A DNA stretch of 46,110 bases from Bdellovibrionales bacterium GWB1_55_8 (lineage in GTDB: Bacteria > Bdellovibrionota > UBA1018), in the NCBI GenBank assembly GCA_001769835.1, contig MEPR01000030.1:15571-61680 (forward strand). Reading direction: 5' to 3'. Of the stretch, positions 40,469 through 46,110 are shown piece after piece. Every line of letters starts with the position of its first letter. Within the stretch, counting starts at the first letter, position 1. Position numbers and translations under genes: made by a program. The notes under the pieces are model-generated. The model saw nothing but the letters and a program-made list of their open reading frames with translations, did not search any database and was not told the origin of the DNA.

Positions 40469-40481
40469 CGAACCTTACTTC

Positions 40482-40503
40482 TTATTGCATCATGGTGCAA
40501 TAA
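40482..40503. promoter_or_regulatory. Dyad between the SulP and Fur-family genes
   Basis: TTATTGCA (40482-40489) and TGCAATAA (40496-40503), 6-nt spacer. It lies 13 bp upstream of the SulP start and 18 bp upstream of the Fur-family start, as expected for an operator controlling both. Confidence 0.6.
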
Positions 40504-40521
40504 CATCGTAGAAGGTAAGTA

Positions 40522-40950
40522 ATGAAAAAACACAAAGACCTGGTGACATTTCTGCGTTCAAAGAAATTGCGGGTCACTGCGGCAAGAAGGGCGCTCCTTC
40601 AGTTTTTTCTGGATCGCGATCAGGAGCGGGTGACCTTTTCGGAGTTGCAGAAATTTGTTGCCGATGAGCTTCCGTCCATGGATAGATCGAGCGTCTATCG
40701 GAACGTCGAGGTTTTCAAGAAACTCGGATTGATCCAGGAGCTCAGGATTCCACGCATTGGAAAATGTCTCGAGTACGTTTTTGACAGAAAAGTGCAGCAT
40801 TACGTCATCTGCAAGGCCTGTGGGACCCTGAATCGCGGAAACAAGACTCTTTTTCAGAAAATAGAAACCGCTCTGCACGATGTGCACGGGTTCAGGAAAG
40901 CCAACCTTTCCGTTGTGTTTTATGGTCATTGCAGAAAATGCGCGACTTGA
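40522..40950 (+). CDS. Fur-family regulator
   Basis: 142 residues. Winged-helix DNA-binding domain (LRVTAARRALLQFFLD, FSELQKFVADELPSMDRSSVYRNVEVFKKLGLIQEL). Two CxxC motifs (ICKACG, HCRKC) form the structural zinc site. The regulatory site looks reduced: the usual HHxH run before the first CxxC is replaced by QHYVICKAC with one His. It may sense metal or peroxide differently from canonical Fur, Zur or PerR. It probably controls the divergent SulP gene and itself through the dyad between them. Confidence 0.85.
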   Translation: MKKHKDLVTFLRSKKLRVTAARRALLQFFLDRDQERVTFSELQKFVADELPSMDRSSVYRNVEVFKKLGLIQELRIPRIGKCLEYVFDRKVQHYVICKACGTLNRGNKTLFQKIETALHDVHGFRKANLSVVFYGHCRKCAT

Positions 40951-41042
40951 CGGCGGCCGGCTGAGCGCTTCAAGGCAGTTTGCGAATGTTCTTTCCGATC
41001 ATCCGGGCCGCTATTACCATGAATACTATAAAAGGAGTGTTC

Positions 41043-41630
41043 ATGAAGAATACAACAAGATTGGCAGTGATAGCCTTGGTTCCGGCAGTAATTGCACTCA
41101 CGTTCGCGCCTTCAGTATTTGCTAAGGCGAAGGTTTCGGTCGTCGGCGCGGCTGATTACTACGGTTTGACTGAGTTTGGCAGTAATGAGCTAGGTGAAAC
41201 GGTTAAGGGCGACCTGGGTTATGGCGGCGGTCTCCTGTTCGAGCTTCCCATGAGTAAAAGTGTCGGACTGGAGCTAGGCGGGATTTTTCTGAAACGAAAA
41301 GTCAAGGGCATCACCTCCGTGGATGAGTCAGGCGCAATAGTCAGCGGGTCTACCGACGGAAAAATCCTGAATGCCCCCGCTGCGCTGCGTTTTACCGTAG
41401 GTCGGGTCTTTTCGTTTCATGCGGGCGGTTTTTACGAGCGCGCATTTGAAGATGGCGGCTCGTACGACTATGGCGCTACTGCGGGTTTTCGCCTGAATAT
41501 TCCGACACGCGCGGGCGCATTCTTCATCGAGCCCCGTTATAACCACGGGTTGAAGAAAGAAGATGGTTCCACGATCAATAATAAAGTCGTGCTCGGACTT
41601 GTTGGTTTCAGTTTCGGCAGTTCACGTTAA
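41043..41630 (+). CDS. Outer-membrane beta-barrel protein
   Basis: 195 residues from ATG 41043, with ribosome site AAGGAG. Signal peptide MKNTTRLAVIALVPAVIALT... cleaved after VFA before KAKV. Strands such as LGYGGGLLFELPMSKSVGLELGGIFLKRKV and FSFHAGGFYERAF suggest an eight-stranded opacity-type barrel, ending VGFSFGSSR; the C-terminal aromatic is four residues from the end. Function unknown. Followed by a strong terminator. Confidence 0.75.
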   Translation: MKNTTRLAVIALVPAVIALTFAPSVFAKAKVSVVGAADYYGLTEFGSNELGETVKGDLGYGGGLLFELPMSKSVGLELGGIFLKRKVKGITSVDESGAIVSGSTDGKILNAPAALRFTVGRVFSFHAGGFYERAFEDGGSYDYGATAGFRLNIPTRAGAFFIEPRYNHGLKKEDGSTINNKVVLGLVGFSFGSSR

Positions 41631-41656
41631 ATTGAAGCTGTTTTAGGCTGAGTTTT

Positions 41657-41690
41657 AGCCCGGATGAAATCGACATTCGGGCTTTTTTTT
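41657..41690 (+). terminator. Rho-independent terminator
   Basis: AGCCCG (41657-41662) pairs with CGGGCT (41678-41683), extended inward by a G-U pair and two A-T pairs, followed by eight Ts. Ends the barrel-protein transcript. Confidence 0.88.
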
Positions 41691-41908
41691 ATGCTTTTTT
41701 ATCAAAAACGACGCATTTCAGGCTAAAAAGTGCATCGAAGTAAAAAAAAGAGCTAGGAGTTGGCGACCGACTATGACATCTTCTGCCTGTCGGAATCGAG
41801 CAGTTCACGCGATTTACGGCCGAGCGAGGGGGCTTCCGGTTTTCTCGCGAAGTAAGTTTGAGTAATTTTAGAGCTCTTTTAGGGCTTCTTTAAGGAGAAA
41901 GTAAGAAA
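41691..41908 (+). promoter_or_regulatory. Leader region of the HU-like gene
   Basis: No gene seen. The ribosome site TTAAGGAG lies 14 nt before ATG 41909. The region is A/T-rich next to the terminator and more GC-rich in its middle; I could not pick a promoter with confidence. Confidence 0.4.
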
Positions 41909-42268
41909 ATGGCTAAAACCACCAAATCAATCAAGTTCAATATGGTCACCGAACTGCACGATCGTATCGTGAAGATCGCCACCACCACCCGCACGGGTGA
42001 AGTGCGCATCAAGCGCGGCGACCTGAAGAAGACGATCGAAGACGTTTTCACCACCGGCGCCAAGAAAGCCGCTTCCGGTGAGCGTGTTCGTTTTCCCGTG
42101 ATCGGAACGCTGGTCCGCAAGGACGTGCAGGCTCGTAAAGCCGGCAAAGGCGTGAATCCTTTCACCGGTGAAGCCATGACGATCAAAGCTCGTCCGGCGA
42201 CCAAGAAGCCCCGCTGGAGCTTCCCGAAATCTCTGAAAGAGACTTTCGCGAACAAGCGCTTCTGGTAA
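41909..42268 (+). CDS. HU/IHF-family DNA-binding protein, long form
   Basis: 119 residues against the usual ~90. The DNA-binding arm region is clear: RVRFPVIGTLVRKDVQARKAGKGVNPFTGEAMTIKARPATKK, close to the family signature (ARxGxNPxTGE). The N-terminal dimerisation helices are extended by about 12 residues (MAKTTKSIKFNM) and the C-terminus adds WSFPKSLKETFANKRFW. A nucleoid-associated role is expected. Monocistronic, between two terminators. Confidence 0.9.
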   Translation: MAKTTKSIKFNMVTELHDRIVKIATTTRTGEVRIKRGDLKKTIEDVFTTGAKKAASGERVRFPVIGTLVRKDVQARKAGKGVNPFTGEAMTIKARPATKKPRWSFPKSLKETFANKRFW

Positions 42269-42291
42269 TCAGTAGTCGCTTTTGATTTGAG

Positions 42292-42339
42292 GGCCGGTTT
42301 GACCGACCGCTTTATGCGGGAAGTTGACCGGCCTTTTTT
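42292..42339 (+). terminator. Rho-independent terminator of the HU-like gene
   Basis: GGCCGGT (42292-42298) and ACCGGCC (42327-42333), followed by six Ts. A second small stem (ACCGC/GCGG) fits in the loop. Confidence 0.88.
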
Positions 42340-42377
42340 GATTCAGCACCCGGATACTGAAACAACGGGAGATTCCA

Positions 42378-42875
42378 ATGCGTTTTCATTCGATCACCGT
42401 AGGTGGTCTGTTCCTTCTTTCTTCGCTGCATGGATCGGCAAGCGGTCTTGCCGCTGATTACAATGGAAGCTGGAATTCGGCGAGCGGTACAGCGGTTTTT
42501 TACGACGACAATCGCGGTCCGATTGCTTACGAACAGTGCACGTTGCGACTGGATGTTCAGCAGACAAATGATCGCCTTACGATCGCTTTTCTCGGTGTGG
42601 ACTGCAGTATTACGGATGATCTCCCGTTCAGCCATGAAGCCATCGGGATTGGGCTGGAGATCCGCGGCGACGCACTCTATGGGGATGGAGGGCAGAAAGT
42701 GGGAACGATCACCGAGAAACTGATCTCGTTTGATCATGCGGACAACTCGGATGGAATGCATTATTTCGACGTCGATCGCGAGGCTTCCGGAGCGCTGACG
42801 GTGAACTGGGCCTACCGTAACAATCTATTCCCCGGGTTTGATGTTCAGGGCAGCGTTTTTCGCAAGCCTGAGTGA
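42378..42875 (+). CDS. Exported hypothetical protein
   Basis: 165 residues. Signal peptide MRFHSITVGGLFLLSSLHG... ending near GLAA before DYNG. The mature domain is beta-rich (YNGSWNSASGTAVFYDD, CTLRLDVQQTNDRLTIAFLGVDC, SFDHADNSDGMHYFDVD, GALTVNWAYRNNLF) with two cysteines likely disulfide-bonded, recalling a small lipocalin-like barrel. No family named. It converges on the tRNA gene. Confidence 0.65.
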   Translation: MRFHSITVGGLFLLSSLHGSASGLAADYNGSWNSASGTAVFYDDNRGPIAYEQCTLRLDVQQTNDRLTIAFLGVDCSITDDLPFSHEAIGIGLEIRGDALYGDGGQKVGTITEKLISFDHADNSDGMHYFDVDREASGALTVNWAYRNNLFPGFDVQGSVFRKPE

Positions 42876-42885
42876 AAAAAAAGAG

Positions 42886-42958
42886 TGGCGTACCCCGGAT
42901 TCGAACCGGGACTTGAGCGATTTTAAGTCGCTTGCCTCTACCGTTGGGCTAGTACGCC
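42886..42958 (-). tRNA. tRNA with UAA (Leu) anticodon and short variable loop
   Basis: 73 nt, CCA not encoded. Seven-pair acceptor GGCGTAC/GTACGCC, A73. The D arm has three pairs (GCC/GGC). Anticodon stem AGCGA/TCGCT with loop CTTAAAA, so the anticodon is UAA (minus strand 42925-42923). The variable loop is CAAGT, 5 nt. T arm CCCGG-TTCGAAT-CCGGG. Every other dimension is that of a class I tRNA. Canonical bacterial tRNA-Leu is class II with a long variable arm, so charging by LeuRS is not assured. It lies 34 nt downstream of metF on the same strand and is followed by a run of eight Ts. Confidence 0.9.
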
Positions 42959-42992
42959 GCACTACGGAATCTATTTAATTCGCCCGAGCGTG

Positions 42993-43931
42993 TCAACCGA
43001 GCAACGGTGCTAAAAGTTTAAGGGCGCCTACCGCAGCTTGAGCGTCAGAGATGACAAAGAGGTGGATCCCCGGGGCGCCCAGCTCGCGGAGCCTGCTCAC
43101 CAGTTTCAGGAGCACCTCAATTCCTCTTTCCTCAGAATCAGGGCCGGGCTCCTCCGGAAGCTGGCTCAGAAGAGATGCCGGGATGGTTACGTTGAAGCGC
43201 GCGGCCATTTTCAAGGCCTGGGACCGGGACTTCAGAATACGAGTGCCTGGAAGAATCGGCACCGTGATTCCGTTTCGGTCGCACTGGTCGCGGAACCGTG
43301 CATACACGTCCGGATCAAATAACATGTCCGTGATCCCATATTGAGCTCCTGCTAGGACCTTCTTTTCAAAATAGCTGATCCGCTTCTCGGAATCCGGAAA
43401 GTCGGGATACAGCGCCGCGCCGATGCAGAAATCAGTCCGTTCAAAGCCGTCTCGCCCCGGCCCTCCGGGCCGCGGAATGTAGTCCCCGCGGTTCATGCTC
43501 GAAATTTGCCCGATCAGCTCGTAGGCGTAATTGTAGCCTCCTTCGCGGGGTTTCCATTCGATGACCCCTTCGGGGGGATCTCCGCGAAGGGCCAGGATGT
43601 TTCGGATGCCGAAATAATGGTGATCGACGAGCTGGTTTTCGACTTCAAACGGGGTCAGATCCCGGCAGGTGAAATGCGCGATGCAGGGTACGCCGAAGGT
43701 TTCCTTGATGGCCTGTGCGATCGGGAGGCTTCCACCCCGAAGGCTTCCTCCGGCACCTTTGGTGACGGCGAGAAATTGCGCTCCTGCTTGCGTCAACAGT
43801 TGGATTTGATCCAGGACCTTCGCCTGCTCTGAACCATTGCGAGGCGGAATGACTTCGGCCGAAAGAGTGAAGGGGGACTCGCGGAGAACGTCTGTGAGTT
43901 TTCGATCGGGCTTGAATGGAAATACGGCCAT
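42993..43931 (-). CDS. metF: Methylenetetrahydrofolate reductase
   Basis: 312 residues from ATG 43931. MTHFR landmarks: LSAEVIPPRNGSEQ (family FExxPP/EVxPP region), AVTKGAGGSLRGGSL, PCIAHFTCRDLTPFEVENQL, GIRNILALRGDPP, YPDFPDSEKRISYFEKKVLAGAQYGITDMLFD. FAD enzyme that reduces 5,10-methylene- to 5-methyl-THF for methionine synthesis. The EVIPP variant and the absence of a C-terminal regulatory domain are normal for bacteria. The tRNA follows on the same strand. Confidence 0.93.
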   Translation of the reverse strand: MAVFPFKPDRKLTDVLRESPFTLSAEVIPPRNGSEQAKVLDQIQLLTQAGAQFLAVTKGAGGSLRGGSLPIAQAIKETFGVPCIAHFTCRDLTPFEVENQLVDHHYFGIRNILALRGDPPEGVIEWKPREGGYNYAYELIGQISSMNRGDYIPRPGGPGRDGFERTDFCIGAALYPDFPDSEKRISYFEKKVLAGAQYGITDMLFDPDVYARFRDQCDRNGITVPILPGTRILKSRSQALKMAARFNVTIPASLLSQLPEEPGPDSEERGIEVLLKLVSRLRELGAPGIHLFVISDAQAAVGALKLLAPLLG

Positions 43932-44026
43932 TTCTGTTATTTTCCTGAAGTGGCGCATCTTGTAAAGCTAAAGCGGGCATTCATTTTTATGGGAATCGCT
44001 GGCCGTTTCCAGTATTTCTGGCCTGG

Positions 44027-45046
44027 ATGACTCTTCTGCGCGAACTAGCCTCGTATTTGCGCCCGACCCGACTCGGAGCAATGCATTGGGCCGCCAAACG
44101 CGCGCTTGAGGCTAGAGGATATCGCTGGGAGCTTCGACGCAAAGGTGAGCTCAAGCTTGGAGTGCTTCGAAAATCATGGATCAAACCAGGGCATAAGCGA
44201 AGCTCGGAGCTGGGAATTCGGCGCCTGGTTATTCTTCCTGGGTTAGGGGACTCGCCGCTCTCCTGGATTCCGGTATTCGGGCTCGCACAAGCAGCCGTCC
44301 GACGGTCCTACGACGAGATCGTCTACGTGGATTTTCCAGGGTTCTCCGGATTCCTGGCGCAGGAGCGCTCCTTTCATTCGATGGATCTTCTTCTGGATGC
44401 TGTTTTCGATCTGCTCGATTCCTTGAAGCCGGATACGGTCTTAGGTCATTCCCTCGGTGGATGGATAGCGGCGCTTTACGCGGCTGAATGCGGTAAAGGC
44501 GTGCGTCCCCTCAGCCCTTCTGGGAAAAAAATGGATTATGAAGGGCCCCGCCGGATGCTTCTGGTTCTTCCCGCGGGGCTATTTGAGGATCAGAGCCAAA
44601 GAGAACGCTGGCAGGATTCCATTGCTCAGTTCATGACCGATGAAGCAGGGGCGGAGTGGCGTTCCCATGCTTTTCATCGTGAACCCCTCTGGTTTCGCTG
44701 GGTCGCTGCTGATGCCCGTCAGTTCCTTGCCCGTGATGACGTTCGTCAGTTTCTGAAATCCGTCCGTGATGAACATTATCTCGATGCGAGAATTCCGGAG
44801 ATCCGTTCCGAAACAGCACTGCTTTGGACGGAACACGATCGCCTGCTGCCATTATCTGTTGGCGAATATTGGATGCGAAGAATCCCGAACACCATCCATC
44901 ATGCCATTCTCCTGAAAGGCGTGGGGCATAGTCCGCATCTGGAGAATCCTGTCGCAATCGCGAGCGTTCTCAGCAGACTGATCTCGAGCAAAAAGCCTCA
45001 TCGATGGTCAAGTCGCTGGTGGGTTCAGTTGAACTCCACCAGGTGA
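44027..45046 (+). CDS. Alpha/beta hydrolase
   Basis: 339 residues. Oxyanion region LVILPGLGDSPLSW, nucleophile elbow LGHSLGG (Ser near residue 142), acid in LLWTEHDRLLP and His in GVGHSPHLENP: a complete triad. The N-terminal ~65 residues are basic and lie before the hydrolase core. No signal peptide. Substrate (ester or amide) unknown. Its 3' end overlaps the convergent tyrS gene by 22 nt. Confidence 0.88.
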   Translation: MTLLRELASYLRPTRLGAMHWAAKRALEARGYRWELRRKGELKLGVLRKSWIKPGHKRSSELGIRRLVILPGLGDSPLSWIPVFGLAQAAVRRSYDEIVYVDFPGFSGFLAQERSFHSMDLLLDAVFDLLDSLKPDTVLGHSLGGWIAALYAAECGKGVRPLSPSGKKMDYEGPRRMLLVLPAGLFEDQSQRERWQDSIAQFMTDEAGAEWRSHAFHREPLWFRWVAADARQFLARDDVRQFLKSVRDEHYLDARIPEIRSETALLWTEHDRLLPLSVGEYWMRRIPNTIHHAILLKGVGHSPHLENPVAIASVLSRLISSKKPHRWSSRWWVQLNSTR

Positions 45047-46110
45047 TAGTTTTTCTTTCCCTTGCGAAGGACGACATACTGATTTGCGATCAGATGGCCC
45101 TCCGTCACGAGGGTGGCTACATCCGCAGTGCGCTCATTATTGATGTAAATCCCCCCGGCCGTGATCTCCTTGCGAGCGGCCCCTTTGGACGCTGACAGGC
45201 CGGTCTCCACCACCAGATCAATGAGCGGAATTCCCTGCTCGACGCGTGCTCTGGGTATTTTGGTACTCGGGGCTTCACCCAGGACCTCAAGAAGCGTGCG
45301 CCCGTCCAGTTCGCGAATGGACGAGCCGAAAAGAGCCTGTGACGCCCGCTCCACCCTTTGCAGTTCGGCGTCACCATGAATCAGACGAGTCACTTCACGG
45401 GCGAGTGCCTGTTGAGCTTCTCTCTTTTCGGGCTGCATCCGGACGGATTCCTCAAGTTGCAGGATTTTCTCGTGACTGAGAAAGGTGAAGAACTTGATGA
45501 AGGTGATGACATCGGCATCGGCGGTCTGAATGAAAAATTGATAGAACTGGTAGGGTGATGTTTTCGATGCGCTCAGCCAGATCGTACCTTGTTCCGTCTT
45601 GCCGAACTTTGTGCCATCGGCTTTCATGACGAGCGGCAGGGTGATTCCGAAGATCCCTTCGTTCGAGCCTTTCACCCGGCGAATCAGGTCCGTACCTGCC
45701 ACGACGTTACCCCACTGGTCTGAACCTCCGATCTGCAAGCGACAGTTTTCGTGTTCATTGAGGTAAAGGAAGTCATAGGCCTGCAGCAGAACGTAGGAAA
45801 ACTCAGTGTAGGATATCCCATGTTCCCGGTCTTCGAGCCGTGCGCGAATGGATTCCTTGGCCATCATGTGATTCACGGTGAAATGTTTGCCGACATCCCG
45901 CAAAAACGTAATGAAGGATATTCCGCTGAACCAGTCCGCGTTATTGAGAATGCGGGCGCTGTCAGGTCCCTTGGTATCAAGCAGGTTTTCAATGACCGCT
46001 CGAATTCCGGCGACGTTCTGCTCGATCCTTTGATCATCAAGAAGCGCGCGTTCCTGGGCTTTAAAGCTGGGATCGCCGATCATACCTGTGGCGCCACCAA
46101 CGAGCGCGAT
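45025..46110 (-). CDS. tyrS: Tyrosyl-tRNA synthetase, 5' end beyond right edge (partial)
   Basis: 361 codons in the window, open at the right edge where the frame reads IALVGGATGMIGDPS, so about 50 N-terminal residues are missing. Landmarks: LQIGGSDQWGNVVAGTDLIRR (Tyr-binding), KADGTKFGKTE (KMSKS-type loop in its KFGKT form) and a C-terminal S4-like domain (LIDLVVETGLSASKGAARKEI, GGIYINNER). Charges tRNA-Tyr. The S4 domain is complete at the C-terminus. It converges on the hydrolase gene. Confidence 0.96.
   Translation of the reverse strand: MALVGGATGMIGDPSFKAQERALLDDQRIEQNVAGIRAVIENLLDTKGPDSARILNNADWFSGISFITFLRDVGKHFTVNHMMAKESIRARLEDREHGISYTEFSYVLLQAYDFLYLNEHENCRLQIGGSDQWGNVVAGTDLIRRVKGSNEGIFGITLPLVMKADGTKFGKTEQGTIWLSASKTSPYQFYQFFIQTADADVITFIKFFTFLSHEKILQLEESVRMQPEKREAQQALAREVTRLIHGDAELQRVERASQALFGSSIRELDGRTLLEVLGEAPSTKIPRARVEQGIPLIDLVVETGLSASKGAARKEITAGGIYINNERTADVATLVTEGHLIANQYVVLRKGKKNYHLVEFN

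Overview
The window is a gene-dense stretch (about 46 kb, moderately high GC) from a Gram-negative bacterial chromosome. Support for a diderm comes from several outer-membrane beta-barrel proteins, a BamB-type lipoprotein and many Sec or lipobox signal peptides. Housekeeping synteny (rnc-era-der, YfgM-like/bamB, a cysteine desulfurase next to mnmA), long exported Ig-repeat lipoproteins and many exported proteins of unknown function suggest a Bdellovibrionota/Oligoflexia-like (former deltaproteobacterial) lineage. That placement is an inference; no rRNA is present. I see no insertion sequence, prophage or CRISPR array.

Layout. 1-3.4 kb: minus-strand end of a large Ig-repeat lipoprotein, and a Pro-rich hypothetical protein. 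3.6-11 kb: Rrf2/IscR-like regulator, cysteine desulfurase, mnmA, mtaB-like, rnc, era, der (sulfur trafficking, tRNA modification, ribosome assembly). 10.9-14.8 kb: two minus-strand barrel proteins set between der and a YfgM-like/bamB pair, then a histidine phosphatase. 15-17.6 kb: secreted protein; a minus-strand operon of a membrane protein, a lipocalin-like protein and an Fe-S-type Rrf2 regulator with a perfect operator. 17.7-25.2 kb: CHASE2 adenylate cyclase, phospholipase-D-type cardiolipin synthase, pgsA, START-like proteins, PilZ protein, glpX. 25.3-30.4 kb: exported PD-(D/E)XK nuclease-like protein, small lipoproteins, a coiled-coil/Hsp20 fusion with a coupled small partner, and a zinc-finger protein with an internal duplication. 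30.6-37.3 kb: AI-2E-type transporter, DUF4476-like secreted protein, pseudo-receiver, then an exported amidoligase/ATP-grasp protein with an exported BPL_N-type amidotransferase-like protein and a barrel protein. 37.4-46.1 kb: SafE-like membrane protein, STAS protein, SulP transporter, Fur-family regulator, barrel protein, long HU, an unusual tRNA, metF, alpha/beta hydrolase and partial tyrS.

Main points for follow-up. (1) The exported amidoligase/ATP-grasp plus BPL_N pair (33.25-36.44 kb) is the best candidate for an undescribed system, because its ATP-dependent ligase folds sit behind a signal peptide. (2) The tRNA at 42886-42958 has a UAA (Leu) anticodon but a 5-nt variable loop. (3) Five near-consensus sigma-54 promoters precede genes for exported or hypothetical proteins, three of them with dyads or direct repeats at enhancer distance. 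(4) The Rrf2 regulator beside the desulfurase has lost all cluster ligands, while a second Rrf2 protein keeps them. (5) Several sigma-70-type promoters place transcription starts at or next to the start codon, suggesting leaderless mRNAs.

How the genes may work together: the housekeeping blocks are ordinary. The accessory blocks share a theme of envelope and exported functions under sigma-54, cAMP or PilZ-type control, which would suit a predatory or surface-active lifestyle. That last link is inference.
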